DNA of 64,000 nt from Neoehrlichia mikurensis (GTDB lineage: Bacteria; Pseudomonadota; Alphaproteobacteria; Rickettsiales; Anaplasmataceae): positions 62,001-126,000 of the forward strand of contig NZ_CP066557.1 of the NCBI RefSeq assembly GCF_019186785.1, written 5' to 3'. The first letter of the stretch is position 1; the number at the start of each line of letters is the position of its first letter. The position numbers and the translations under genes were made by a program. Of the stretch, positions 38,984-48,333 are shown piece by piece. The notes beneath the pieces are model-generated. The model did not search any database and had not been told where the DNA came from. It saw only the letters and a list, made by a program, of their open reading frames with translations.

Positions 38984-39991
38984 ATGAAGTATTGCTTTCA
39001 GCTTTTTTCTCTCATTTTAACTCTTATGATAGCACTTACATGCTATAATTTTGCAAGTGCAAATAACCTTTATACTAACAATAGAGCAATTGTTGGGTTT
39101 TTACAAACTAAAAGTGAAACTTACCCTAATGAGCTAACGTTTTCACATAATATTACTGAAATGCTTACTGTATTAGGAGCAGAAGTCATACGCATTGATT
39201 ACAATACTATTGTAGATTTTACACAAATTAAAGGTCTAGAATCAAGTACACCACAAGTTACTCTTCCAAAAGAGGAATCAAAAAAAATTAAAAATATTGT
39301 ACTTAAATTCTTACAAGATAACAAAATTAATAGAATTCTCATACCAGGAAATTATTACAATGTAGATACAGATCCTTATCCACCTACTCCTAATCGTCAA
39401 TTAATTACCAATGCATTAGTTGAAATAGCGCATGAAAATCCTAAAATACACATTATGGGAATATGTGGTGGTCTTCAAGGTATAATGCATGCACTTGGAA
39501 TAGAAATAATTAGGGTACATAAGATTATGCAATCCAACAGATCTGCTGATACTCATAGCATATCAAATCCTGATCCACACGCAAAAGAAGTAGCATTACA
39601 TAAATTACAAGTTATACCAAATAGTAAGCTAGCATCTGTCATTTCAAAACATGTAACTCCTGATGAAAATGGATGGTTATCATTATATTTTCCAGATGCA
39701 CACGGAGGGGTTATAAATAATAATAAAGAAAATATTGATAAGTTAAAATCATTAGGGTATGAGGTAGTAGGTTTTTCTGATAGCGGTATTATAGAAGTAA
39801 TAGAAGATACAAATGGTAATATTCATTTCCAGGATCATCCAGAGGGACTGCTAATTAATGCATTACAAGATCTTAGCATTTTGAATATTGACAAAATAAA
39901 AGATAATGTCAGCAAGGATGACCATAGAAAACGCTATGAAGCGGCACTATCAGCTATTGCTATTATGCATCATTTTTTATATCGTGAATGA
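38984..39991 (+). CDS. Exported class I glutamine amidotransferase-like hydrolase (peptidase C26 type)
   Basis: A 335-residue protein with an N-terminal signal peptide (hydrophobic residues ~5-20, cleavage likely after FASA) and a class I amidotransferase-like fold of the gamma-glutamyl-gamma-aminobutyrate hydrolase kind. The nucleophile elbow is 'IMGICGGLQGIMHALG' (Cys161), preceded by 'RILIPGNYYNVDTDPYPPTPNRQL'. A likely catalytic histidine lies in 'QDHPEGLLINAL', with 'FPDAHGGVI' in between. The export signal is unusual for this family, whose members are mostly cytosolic. It may cleave a gamma-glutamyl amide in the periplasm. The ribosome site region AAGGTAATAAT is duplicated just upstream. 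Confidence 0.85.
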   Translation: MKYCFQLFSLILTLMIALTCYNFASANNLYTNNRAIVGFLQTKSETYPNELTFSHNITEMLTVLGAEVIRIDYNTIVDFTQIKGLESSTPQVTLPKEESKKIKNIVLKFLQDNKINRILIPGNYYNVDTDPYPPTPNRQLITNALVEIAHENPKIHIMGICGGLQGIMHALGIEIIRVHKIMQSNRSADTHSISNPDPHAKEVALHKLQVIPNSKLASVISKHVTPDENGWLSLYFPDAHGGVINNNKENIDKLKSLGYEVVGFSDSGIIEVIEDTNGNIHFQDHPEGLLINALQDLSILNIDKIKDNVSKDDHRKRYEAALSAIAIMHHFLYRE

Positions 39992-40479
39992 TGTTGTATG
40001 GTTATGTGACAAATACTATTATTAGTATAATTGTGTATTCAATTAGAAAAATTAATATCTATTATTTATTAAACCTATCTTCAATTTAATTTATATTTTA
40101 GAAAAACCTTATAGAACCTAAAATTAAATCAATTAAAGAATAATAATTCTTCAATTCATATATTAAATATGTTCTTTAGTATTAAAAAATAAATCACTAT
40201 CCTATGACACATAATATAAATTATGTACGCAACATATCATTCTATGTACATTTATAACATATTAATGCAAAATGTTATTATACCATTTTAATCTATTACT
40301 AAATACATAGATTATTGCAAATTTTTCATTTAATTTAAATTAATATGAAAATGTTCCTTCACAAATTAAGTTAAAAACATTTCAGTTTTTACACAATTTT
40401 ATGTAAAATTTGCCTTTATACTATTCTTGACTATGCAAAGTTTATGTGTTACTTTTGGTAAAATTTGCCTTATTTTGCA
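39992..40479. other. Non-coding gap before proS
   Basis: About 490 bases. AAAATTTGCCTT occurs twice (about 40405 and 40456), just before proS. Nothing else recognised. Confidence 0.4.
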
Positions 40480-41766
40480 ATGCGCTTATCAAGCTATTAT
40501 ATTCCAACTTTAAAAGAAGTTTCTTCGGATATTACTGCAGTTTCTCATAAATATTCACTAAGGGCTGGTCTAATAAAACAAGTGGCTTCCGGTATTTATT
40601 CTTGGTTACCATTAGGATTAAAAGTCTTACAAAATATAGAAAATATAATTAGACATGAGATAATGAAGATAGGATACTTAGAAATGCTTATGCCATCTAT
40701 GCAGCCTGCAGACCTATGGAAAGAATCAGGACGATATAATAATTATGGCCTAGAAATGTTACGTATACAAGATCGTAATAATAGGGAACTTGTTTTTGGA
40801 CCTACTCATGAAGAAGTTATGACTGATCTTGCAAGGTCAACTTTAAAAAGTTATAAGGATCTTCCTTGCTATTTATATCAAATTCAATGGAAATTTCGTG
40901 ATGAACTACGTCCAAGATATGGAATAATGCGCAGTAGAGAATTCTTAATGAAGGATGCATACAGTTTTGATAAAGATATTAATGGTGCAATAAAATCCTA
41001 TAATAATATGTTCAAGGCATATATAAAAATCTTTAAAAAAATGGGATTAACTCCTATTGCAGTTAAAGCTAATAGCGGTGCTATAGGTGGAACATTAAGT
41101 CATGAATTTCACATATTAGCAAACACTGGAGAAAGTACTTTATATTATGATAAGCAAGTGCTAGATTTAATAAACGATGATAATGTTAATATAAATCATA
41201 TAAAAGATATATATACAGCAACTGATGAAATACATGACAAAAAATCATGTAATACATTATCAGAAAATTTAAAAATTAGTAAAGGTATAGAAGTTGGTCA
41301 CATTTTCTATCTAGGAGATAGATACTCATCACAAATGAATGCAACATTCTACGATAACAATGTCAATAACCATTATATTCAAATGGGATGCTATGGTATA
41401 GGAATATCAAGATTAATAGGAGCAATTATCGAAACCAATCATGACGATAAAGGTATTAAATGGCCAGAATCAGTAGCTCCATTTAAATTTGGTTTAATTA
41501 ACTTATGCATAAACAGTAATGGTAAGCATATTTCTGAACATATACACCAGCTATACGAAAATAATATATTATATGATGATACATATGATAGTGCTGGTAT
41601 CAAATTTGCAAGAATGGATTTAATAGGTCTACCATGGCAAATAATTATTGGTAAATCAGTTATAAGTGATAATGTTGTAGAATTAAAAAATCGTGCAACA
41701 GGAACCATAACAAAAATTAATATAAATCAAATAACACAAGCATTTTTAGACAAAAAAATAATATGA
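40480..41766 (+). CDS. proS: Prolyl-tRNA synthetase
   Basis: Class II synthetase of the short alphaproteobacterial type (428 residues here), lacking the large editing insertion. Motif 1 lies around '[30 protein letters not shown]'. Motif 2 is in '[32 protein letters not shown]' and motif 3 in '[20 protein letters not shown]'. The C-terminal anticodon-binding domain is '[15 protein letters not shown]' through '[16 protein letters not shown]'. I choose the ATG at 40480 ([13 protein letters not shown]), as expected for this branch; a TTG at 40465 is in frame. It overlaps acpS by four bases (ATGA), suggesting translational coupling. Confidence 0.96.
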   Translation: MRLSSYYIPTLKEVSSDITAVSHKYSLRAGLIKQVASGIYSWLPLGLKVLQNIENIIRHEIMKIGYLEMLMPSMQPADLWKESGRYNNYGLEMLRIQDRNNRELVFGPTHEEVMTDLARSTLKSYKDLPCYLYQIQWKFRDELRPRYGIMRSREFLMKDAYSFDKDINGAIKSYNNMFKAYIKIFKKMGLTPIAVKANSGAIGGTLSHEFHILANTGESTLYYDKQVLDLINDDNVNINHIKDIYTATDEIHDKKSCNTLSENLKISKGIEVGHIFYLGDRYSSQMNATFYDNNVNNHYIQMGCYGIGISRLIGAIIETNHDDKGIKWPESVAPFKFGLINLCINSNGKHISEHIHQLYENNILYDDTYDSAGIKFARMDLIGLPWQIIIGKSVISDNVVELKNRATGTITKININQITQAFLDKKII

Positions 41767-42128
41767 TAATAGGAATAGGGACAGATATTGTTTATATACC
41801 TAGGATTTTAGCTTTATGGGAAAAATTCGGTGATAAATTTATCAACAGAATATTCTCTTCTAAAGAAATACAGGATAGTTATAATTACAATATATATGAA
41901 GCAAAAATTAATCATTTTGCAAAAAGATTTGCTGCAAAAGAAGCATATATAAAAGCTATTGGAAAAGGATTTAGCAAGCAAATAGCAATGAAAAATATAA
42001 TTATATATAACAATAATTATGGAAAACCATACATTAAATCACCTTGTAGTTGTGATCATATAATAGAATTATCACTCAGCGATGATAATGATTATGCCAT
42101 GGCTTTTGTAATATTACACACAAAATAA
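41763..42128 (+). CDS. acpS: Holo-[acyl-carrier-protein] synthase
   Basis: Transfers phosphopantetheine from CoA to apo-ACP for lipid synthesis. The family start '[16 protein letters not shown]' with the metal-binding Asp8 and the motif '[20 protein letters not shown]' (Glu and Lys of the active site) are clear. 'NNYGKPYI' and '[17 protein letters not shown]' complete the fold. Length 121 is normal. It begins within the proS stop. Both coaD (CoA supply) and acpS are in this part of the window, but not in one operon. Confidence 0.95.
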   Translation: MIIGIGTDIVYIPRILALWEKFGDKFINRIFSSKEIQDSYNYNIYEAKINHFAKRFAAKEAYIKAIGKGFSKQIAMKNIIIYNNNYGKPYIKSPCSCDHIIELSLSDDNDYAMAFVILHTK

Positions 42129-42347
42129 AATACATACATTCTTTTTTTTTAAAGACAAAGCCATTAATATAAAATTATTTATGTTTCACACAATAGAAAA
42201 ATTATAAATATCAATAATAAATAATTTTTTATTATAAATTATGTATAAACTGATAATATTCATTAAGTTAAAAGAACAGTAAAAATATATTGCGGAACAA
42301 AAAAAATACAAATATTATTTAGTTGCTATAATATGCTATTATAAATG

Positions 42348-42958
42348 ATATTTTCAATCCATCATCAAAATTATATCACATTAAGAGCATTGATATCATC
42401 TTTTAAGAAACTTAATAAATATCTCATAAAATGTCATTATAGTTATTAATAAGTAAAAAAATAAAATTCTATTAAAAATACTTACCTTTATTAGCTCTTT
42501 ATTCCCTACAAATAATAAAAATATAATATCATTCAAATTTAAAATTTAGACCCCTAATAATTCACTATATATGCTTGTAATTGACAATACTTACAATCTT
42601 TCCACCAAACTTTTAATATATGAATTACATATAAATCAAAAAATACCATATTTATTAAATAACTTTTTTATCAATCTAACAGACCTATAATTCTAAAATT
42701 TAAGAATACCTAAACTAAATTTTATTAAAATATAATAGTAATTTCTAAATATAAAATAACCCTTTTATTAATTAGCAAAAAAATTCCTTAATTGTAGTAT
42801 TAATACCTATATCCTATAAAAAAATAGTAAAATGCAATCCTATAATGCTTTAATTTATTGTCTCTTCTTATTTTATAATTCATTATGAATAATAATTATT
42901 ATTACATAACTTTCAATTAAAGCTTTTTATAAAAATCTTTTATTAATAAGATTAAATA
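42348..42958 (+). repeat. Dispersed copy of the 3' end and flank of family member 6
   Basis: 42348-42392 matches the late coding part near 33904-33950 and 34533-34579 (coding FNPSSKLYHIKSID). It then jumps over about 63 bases, and 42393-42958 equals 34638-35203 with constant offset 7,755 and no indel. The skipped piece lies between short similar sequences (GATAT and TTATATC), so a deletion by short-repeat recombination is likely. The near-perfect identity of non-coding DNA means the copy is young or homogenised. Confidence 0.9.
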
Positions 42959-43180
42959 TTTAGGTACTAATATTTCAAACAATATATATTATCAAATAAA
43001 AGATAGATATATTCGTTAAAATAAATGATTCATGTAAAAAAATTTATATCTATACAATTCAGCACAATTAAATTACGCAATAAACAACTAATTGTACCTA
43101 CAATAGCTTATATAAAAATACATACTACGCTTATAATTATAATATGCATTATAATGCTATTTAGTAAAACATATAAGTTT

Positions 43181-43196
43181 TTGTTGCATACAACAA
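43181..43196. repeat. Inverted repeat over the tRNA-Asn -35 region
   Basis: TTGTTG and CAACAA (extended by one T/A pair on each side) flank CATA. It overlaps the -35 box of the tRNA-Asn promoter. Confidence 0.35.
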
Positions 43197-43212
43197 ATAT
43201 AAAATGTATATT
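43184..43212 (+). promoter_or_regulatory. Promoter of tRNA-Asn
   Basis: TTGCAT (43184-43189), 17 bases, TATATT (43207-43212), 19 bases before the mature tRNA. Good spacing and boxes. Confidence 0.55.
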
Positions 43213-43231
43213 ACATAAGGTATTTTATTTT

Positions 43232-43303
43232 TCCTCGGTAGCTCAGTGGTAGAGCAATTGGCTGTTAACCAACAGGTCGCTGGTTCGAATCCGGCCCGGG
43301 GAG
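43232..43303 (+). tRNA. tRNA-Asn (GTT)
   Basis: A 72-base cloverleaf without encoded CCA. Acceptor TCCTCGG/CCGGGGA (one T-G pair), D-stem GCTC/GAGC, anticodon stem ATTGG/CCAAC with loop CTGTTAA (anticodon GTT), T-arm GCTGG-TTCGAAT-CCGGC. Confidence 0.95.
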
Positions 43304-43364
43304 CTTTACTTTTCTATAAATTATTGCATTGTAGAGTTTAGGTCTTTTTATATATAGAATTATC

Positions 43365-43393
43365 TTGACATCATAAAAATTTTCTTGTAAAAT
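43365..43393 (+). promoter_or_regulatory. Promoter of the tmRNA gene
   Basis: TTGACA (43365-43370), exactly 17 bases, TAAAAT (43388-43393). It is the best consensus promoter seen in the window. Transcription should start near 43400, just before the acceptor piece of the tmRNA. Confidence 0.8.
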
Positions 43394-43399
43394 TCAAGC

Positions 43400-43700
43400 G
43401 TGGTTTTTTTTTATCCACTATGGCAATAAAAACTTCTTAGAATAAATGTATTGGACCCGAGGGCAGTGCTCGGCATCTCCACATTTTTTAAGGGGATGAA
43501 ACAGGATTGACATGCATAGTAAAGGGGAATGTTGTTGCTCGGTGAGAATACAGCCGTAAATGTTCAAAATTATAAGTGCAAACGACAATATCGTTGCTGC
43601 TAATGATAACTATAGCTACGCTAATTTAGCAGCTGCTTAGTAATCTTTTAGCGCGGTTTTTACGAAGGTTAACCGGGCAACAGAAAAACTTTCGTATGAT
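43400..43700 (+). ncRNA. ssrA: Transfer-messenger RNA, circularly permuted two-piece type
   Basis: Rescues stalled ribosomes and tags the unfinished peptide. The gene is permuted, as in alphaproteobacteria: the acceptor piece (about 43400-43483) precedes the coding piece (43492 to about 43700). CATCTCC (43474-43480) in the first pairs with GGGGATG (43492-43498) at the mature 5' end of the second to form the acceptor stem. A T-arm-like stem CCGAG/CTCGG is at about 43457-43473. The segment to be removed between them is only about 11 bases. The tag starts at GCA 43578, reads ANDNIVAANDNYSY then ANLAAA, and stops at TAG 43638-43640. Exact outer ends are estimates. CCA is not encoded. sspB follows directly. 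Confidence 0.92.
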
Positions 43701-43724
43701 TATTTATTGAAGCATAAGGCTTAT

Positions 43725-44192
43725 ATGAACAACACAATAAATTATCGTCAATTAATATACAACTCTATGTGCAATATTATAAAAGAAGCTATTAGTACTT
43801 TTGCTAATCAAGAATATTATAAACAAATTCATATTGCTGTAACCTTATCAACAAAATATAAAGGTGTTGTTTTACCTGAATATATAAAAGAAAGCTACCC
43901 TGATATTATTACTTTAATAATACAACATCAGTTTCGTAACCTTAAGGTTAATGATAATGATTTTAGTGTCATACTAAGTTTCAAGGGAAAAGATGAAAAT
44001 GTTATTGTACCCTTTAAATCTATTACTAAGTATGTAGATTTATTAGCCAATTTTTCCTTAGATTTAAATCAATATGAAAATATTCACTCACAAATTAATG
44101 AAGAAGTTAAAAAAGAATCAACTAATACTAATAATATTTCACGTACTTCCCAAGATAACATAATATTTATAGATAATTTCCGTAAAAATTAA
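43725..44192 (+). CDS. sspB: SspB-type ClpXP adaptor (alphaproteobacterial branch)
   Basis: Delivers ssrA-tagged proteins to ClpXP. The alphaproteobacterial SspB pattern is clear: 'VTLSTKYKGVVLPEYIKESYPDIITLIIQHQFRNLKVNDNDFSVILSFKG' then 'VIVPFKSITKYVDLLANFSLDL'. It ends, after a polar linker, with a short hydrophobic tail 'DNIIFIDNFRKN' that may be the ClpX-binding peptide. I choose the ATG at 43725 with AAGG five bases upstream; a TTG at 43707 is in frame. It starts about 25 bases after the tmRNA, so adaptor and tag RNA are neighbours and may share transcription. The match is by family consensus from memory. Confidence 0.9.
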   Translation: MNNTINYRQLIYNSMCNIIKEAISTFANQEYYKQIHIAVTLSTKYKGVVLPEYIKESYPDIITLIIQHQFRNLKVNDNDFSVILSFKGKDENVIVPFKSITKYVDLLANFSLDLNQYENIHSQINEEVKKESTNTNNISRTSQDNIIFIDNFRKN

Positions 44193-44203
44193 CAATTTTT
44201 TAC

Positions 44204-44647
44204 TTATTTTTTATTCGTTATTGGAAAAGACTGTGATTGATTTTTTAAGTAATTTACCGATTGTTGTGATAAATCTTTTGAATCAATCAAATTACATTTA
44301 AATTTTGACAATTCTTCCTTAGAAGATTGAGGCAAGGATATATAATACTGTTGCTTTACTAACACAATATATTTTAAGTTACGTACATAATAATCATATG
44401 TTATTGGAAAAGCATCCAGTTTTGCATAAAAATCTGTAATTTGTAGATTACAAGGTAACATTTTATATTTTATTTCACCTACTCTATTATAAGCAATGAT
44501 GCGCAGTTTATCACCATATCTATGGTAATTATGTTTGATAACTTGCAATTCATGTTCTTCTTCCGGTATAAGCTTATTATTCACAAATAAACTTGCATTA
44601 GATAAGGTTGTACACAATAAAACAATAATAAATACAATGTACTTCAT
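44204..44647 (-). CDS. Small exported protein of unknown function
   Basis: I do not recognise this 147-residue protein. It begins with a good signal peptide (MKYIVFIIVLLCTTLSNA, cleavage likely after SNA), so it is exported to the periplasm or outer membrane. The mature part has two widely spaced cysteines ('MLPCNLQITDF' and 'KFKCNLIDSKDL') that could form a disulfide. It is otherwise mixed beta/helix-looking with many Tyr. It is convergent with sspB, 11 bases between stops. No paralogue is seen in the window. Confidence 0.75.
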   Translation of the reverse strand: MKYIVFIIVLLCTTLSNASLFVNNKLIPEEEHELQVIKHNYHRYGDKLRIIAYNRVGEIKYKMLPCNLQITDFYAKLDAFPITYDYYVRNLKYIVLVKQQYYISLPQSSKEELSKFKCNLIDSKDLSQQSVNYLKNQSQSFPITNKK

Positions 44648-44718
44648 ATTTTAGTCATTAGAAAGTTATTCACGTAAAAAATAGTACAATACAAAAGTTA
44701 ACATTATATAAGGTATAT

Positions 44719-45093
44719 ATGCAGCACTCTACAAACCTAAAATTTAATTTAATATTACAAAACCAGTCTCAAAAAGAGATCACCGTTAATGAAGCACTTA
44801 TTAAAATTGACGCTTTAATGAATAATTGTGTATTAAGATTATACTCTAATAACCATATTAATCCTCCTAAATCAGGTGATATGTATATCATTGGCAATAA
44901 TCCAACTACGCAAGAGTGGATTAATAAACCATATTACGTTACTTATTATTATGTAAATAATTGGTACTTCATAAAACCACAAACAGGATTAACATTATGG
45001 ATTAAAGAAAAAAATCAGCTATACACTTATGTAGAAAATAAATGGATACCTAGCAAATGGATTAAAGAAAAAATCAGCTATACACTTATGTAG
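44719..45093 (+). CDS. DUF2793-like protein (phage/GTA-associated), altered C terminus
   Basis: A 124-residue protein whose pattern matches DUF2793, a domain common in alphaproteobacterial prophages and gene transfer agents: 'QNQSQKEITVNEALIKIDALM', 'PPKSGDMYIIG', 'NWYFIKPQTGLTLWIKEKNQLYTYVENKW'. The 3' end has been altered by a tandem duplication of about 60 bases. The second copy has one A fewer in the run after GATTAAAG, so the frame shifts and ends KISYTLM instead of repeating NQLYTYVENK. The original gene would have ended around the first copy. It may be a domesticated phage or GTA relic. No other phage gene is nearby. Confidence 0.7.
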   Translation: MQHSTNLKFNLILQNQSQKEITVNEALIKIDALMNNCVLRLYSNNHINPPKSGDMYIIGNNPTTQEWINKPYYVTYYYVNNWYFIKPQTGLTLWIKEKNQLYTYVENKWIPSKWIKEKISYTLM

Positions 45094-45102
45094 AAAATAA
45101 AT
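45001..45102 (+). repeat. Tandem duplication at the end of the DUF2793-like gene
   Basis: The stretch starting ATTAAAGAAAAAAATCAGC (45001-45043) recurs at 45061-45102 with one A missing, shifting the reading frame. Confidence 0.9.
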
Positions 45103-45323
45103 AGTAAACAAAGATAACATGTTAATCAGTAATACTATTACTAAAATAGTAAATTAATTATGCTCACTATATTACTTGCTACACAAATACTCAAGACAAA
45201 CTATAAAAATAGGATGAACTATCTAAATGAAACAAATACAAACACATAAAATAATGAAAATCCATAAAGTATTTACTAAGGTACAACAATTTACAATATT
45301 TTACATAAAAATATTATTTTTTA

Positions 45324-47768
45324 TTACAGCTTACTACTAATTAACTTTATAGCATCTGATAAATCTATATTTTCAGTATCATTTTTAAGAGCAACATTTA
45401 TTTTATCACACTTTAAATAAAATCCATATCTACCTTTACAAATATATATTTCTTTACCTGTTTTTTCATATATTCCTATAAATTTTGCTTTCTTACTTAA
45501 ATCATTATCAATGATAGTAATAGCTTCCTCAAGAGTAAGGTTAAAAAAATCTTCTCTGTTTTTAATCGAAAAATATTTATTTTGGTATAAAATATATGCA
45601 CCAAATTTTCCAATGCCTATTTTTATTTCTTGTTGCGTTTCTGGATAGCACCCTAAATTTATAGGTAAAGATATAATTTTCTTTGCCACATCAAAACTTA
45701 TATTTTGTATATTTTTTGGTATAGCAACACGTTTACTATTCTTATCATCACCTAATTGTAAATACATTCCATAAGGACCTTTCTTAAGATATATTTCCTT
45801 ACCTGTTACATCATCAATACCTAAACCCTTAGGTATTATTTCATCTTCATCACAATAATAATCATTATCACCTATACCTTTAACATATTTACATTCTGGA
45901 TACTTAGAACAACCTAAAAACATTCCCTTTCTATTAAGATTTAACACCAATTCTCCATCCATACATGTAGGACACTTTTTATTAATTGTACCATCTTGAT
46001 TACGAGTAAAAATATAATTTTCCATACTGTTAGTCACAGATTTTAGTATTTCACCAAATTCTATGTTTTTCACTGAATTAATATTCTCTATAAAAGCACC
46101 CCAAAATTGCTTTAATACCTCTTTCCAATTCATTCTACCATTAGAAATTAAATCTAGTTCTTCTTCAAGATTAGCAGTGAAATCATATTTTACATAACGA
46201 CTAAAAAAATTTATTAAAAAAATATTTACAATTCTTCCACGTTCACTAGGAATAAATTTCTTATTTTTTAAAAAAGCATACCCTCTATCTTGTAAAACAG
46301 AAATAATAGATGCATAAGTTGAAGGACGACCAATACCTATTTCTTCCATTTTTTTTACTAAGCTTGCTTCAGTATATCTAGGAGGAGGTTGAGTAAAATG
46401 CTGAACTGGAGTAACAGTTAATAATTTACAATGATCTCCTACTTCCAACACTGGCAAAGTTTTTCTTATATCTTCATTATCACTATAAGCCTTATAATAT
46501 CCATCAAAATAAAGGGCTGAACCCACTGCATGAAGAATTACCATTGCATCTTTTGATTGAACACTTACCACAACTTGATTAATAACAGCAGATTCCATTT
46601 GACTAGCAATAGCTCTCTTCCAAATAAGCTCATATAGCTTAAATTGTTCATTTGTTAAATATTTTTCTATGCTACTGGGAGTAATAGTAATATTTGTAGG
46701 CCTTATTGCTTCATGAGCTTCTTGAGCATTTTTAACTTTTTTTACATACTTACGTATAGACTTTGACAAATACTTTTCTCCAAAATAAGACACAATCATA
46801 TCTCTAATGCTATTTACTGCTTCATCAGCAATATAGAACCCATCCGTACGCATATATGTAATTAACCCTACTATTTCACCTCCTATATCTATACCCTCAT
46901 ATAATTTTTGAGCTGTCATCATAGTGCTCTTTGCAGAAAATCCAAGCTTTGTTGATGCTTCTTGCTGTAAACTTGATGTAATAAATGGAGGATAAGGATT
47001 ACGCTTAACTTGCTTATTTTCAACACTTACAACATAGTAATCTTTTCCTTTTACAATATCTGACAATTCTTGTGCTTTTTCATCACTTTGAATATCAAAC
47101 TTCTCAAACTTATGACCATCATAATATTTTAAAAACATAGAAAATTTATCTCCACATTCATTTTGGAGCTCTACATCAATACTCCAATACTCCTGTATAA
47201 CAAATTTTTCTACTTCATCTTCTTTATCACAAATAAGCCTCAATGCTACTGATTGTACTCGTCCTGCAGATCTACTTCCTGGTAATTTGCGCCATAATAC
47301 AGGAGATAATGTAAATCCTACCAAATAATCTAATGCCCTACGGGCTTGTTGTGCATATACAAGATCCATATTTATATTTCTAGTATTACTGATAGCAGAA
47401 GTTATTGCTTTTTTAGTAACTTCATTAAAAATCATTCTAGCAACACGCACATTATCATTAATAGCATTTCTTTCCTTTAATACCTCTATAATATGCCAAG
47501 CTATTGCTTCTCCTTCACGATCTGGATCTGTTGCAAGATATATTTCTTTTGTTTCATTACTAACAACCTGCACCATTTTATTAACATATTTTTCTGAATT
47601 TTTTATAATTTCATACACCATAGCAAAATCTTTATTAGGATTTACAGACCCATTTTTTGCAGGAAAATCCCTTATATGTCCAAATGATGCTATTACTTTA
47701 ACTTTATTTCCTAAATATTTACTAATAGTTTTTGCTTTTGAAGGAGATTCTACAATAACAACGCTCAT
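45324..47768 (-). CDS. topA: DNA topoisomerase I
   Basis: Relaxes negative supercoils (type IA). The 814-residue protein has TOPRIM 'VVIVESPSKAKTISKYLG' with 'LATDPDREGEAIAWHI', 'RARRALDYLVGF'-type sequence written 'AQQARRALDYLVGFTLSPVLWRKLPGSRSAGRVQSVALRLI', and the catalytic tyrosine in 'GLITYMRTDGFYI' (about residue 307). It then has 'PPPRYTEASLVKKMEEIGIGRPSTYASII'. A C4 zinc ribbon (KKCPTCMDGELVL...CSKYPECKYV) and three C-terminal topoisomerase repeats (KEIYLKKGPYGMYLQLG, IGKFGAYILYQ, KEIYICKGRYGFYLKC) follow. One piece of it is copied at 37209-37290. It is a single gene with long gaps. Confidence 0.97.
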   Translation of the reverse strand: MSVVIVESPSKAKTISKYLGNKVKVIASFGHIRDFPAKNGSVNPNKDFAMVYEIIKNSEKYVNKMVQVVSNETKEIYLATDPDREGEAIAWHIIEVLKERNAINDNVRVARMIFNEVTKKAITSAISNTRNINMDLVYAQQARRALDYLVGFTLSPVLWRKLPGSRSAGRVQSVALRLICDKEDEVEKFVIQEYWSIDVELQNECGDKFSMFLKYYDGHKFEKFDIQSDEKAQELSDIVKGKDYYVVSVENKQVKRNPYPPFITSSLQQEASTKLGFSAKSTMMTAQKLYEGIDIGGEIVGLITYMRTDGFYIADEAVNSIRDMIVSYFGEKYLSKSIRKYVKKVKNAQEAHEAIRPTNITITPSSIEKYLTNEQFKLYELIWKRAIASQMESAVINQVVVSVQSKDAMVILHAVGSALYFDGYYKAYSDNEDIRKTLPVLEVGDHCKLLTVTPVQHFTQPPPRYTEASLVKKMEEIGIGRPSTYASIISVLQDRGYAFLKNKKFIPSERGRIVNIFLINFFSRYVKYDFTANLEEELDLISNGRMNWKEVLKQFWGAFIENINSVKNIEFGEILKSVTNSMENYIFTRNQDGTINKKCPTCMDGELVLNLNRKGMFLGCSKYPECKYVKGIGDNDYYCDEDEIIPKGLGIDDVTGKEIYLKKGPYGMYLQLGDDKNSKRVAIPKNIQNISFDVAKKIISLPINLGCYPETQQEIKIGIGKFGAYILYQNKYFSIKNREDFFNLTLEEAITIIDNDLSKKAKFIGIYEKTGKEIYICKGRYGFYLKCDKINVALKNDTENIDLSDAIKLISSKL

Positions 47769-48333
47769 TTGATACCTAAATGTAACCTCAACTAGAATAG
47801 AGTTAATATTATAAAATAATGCTTTTGAAAAGAATTTTTACTAAAAAAGCATGCTACCATATACTTATAATCAGTAAAATATTACACAGTATATTATTTA
47901 GTTATAGATTATAAATATTCTTTAAAGTCATCATATATTCCATTAACATATTAAATTCATCACATAACATCAAACATAAATTTAAAGTAAAAATACTTTT
48001 ATGGTAGAAATTATTTTAAATGTCATCAAAAACAACATAATACACAAGCATTATATATTATAATATGCTTAAATGTTCTATAAAAAATTAATTATCTTGA
48101 TATTGACCACAATTAATATGCAAAATATTTTTACATTCTACAATCAATTCATTTCCTATTAAAAATAGACATATCCTAATTCCATGTTACAAGACTTACT
48201 TATTTTAATAATGCTCCCACATTGCTGGATTCTAATGTAATTTATTGCATTCGTGCTTAGAACACAAGAGATAATATTGGATTCATAATAAGTAAATTCT
48301 GTAATTAGATATGCTTTAACCTTAAATATATCA
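47769..48333. other. Non-coding gap
   Basis: About 565 bases between nnrD and topA, both on the minus strand. A 62-codon frame (48347-48159) overlaps the end of nnrD, has no recognisable family and is not called. No other structure seen. Confidence 0.4.

Larger units (their letters stand above)
42129..43231. other. Long gap largely made of duplicated DNA
   Basis: About 1.1 kb. Bases 42348-42958 are a copy of the region after family member 6. Before and after it there is unremarkable AT-rich sequence. The promoter of tRNA-Asn lies at its end. A 75-codon frame at 43025-43252 runs into the tRNA and is not called. Confidence 0.6.

Noticed and set aside
43025..43252. 75-codon frame before and into tRNA-Asn
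   Set aside because: Its end lies inside the tRNA and its sequence is AT-driven; a spurious frame.
44719..45093. An intact prophage next to the tmRNA
   Set aside because: Only one phage-type gene is visible; no integrase, terminase, capsid or tail genes, and no attachment repeat matching the tmRNA end.
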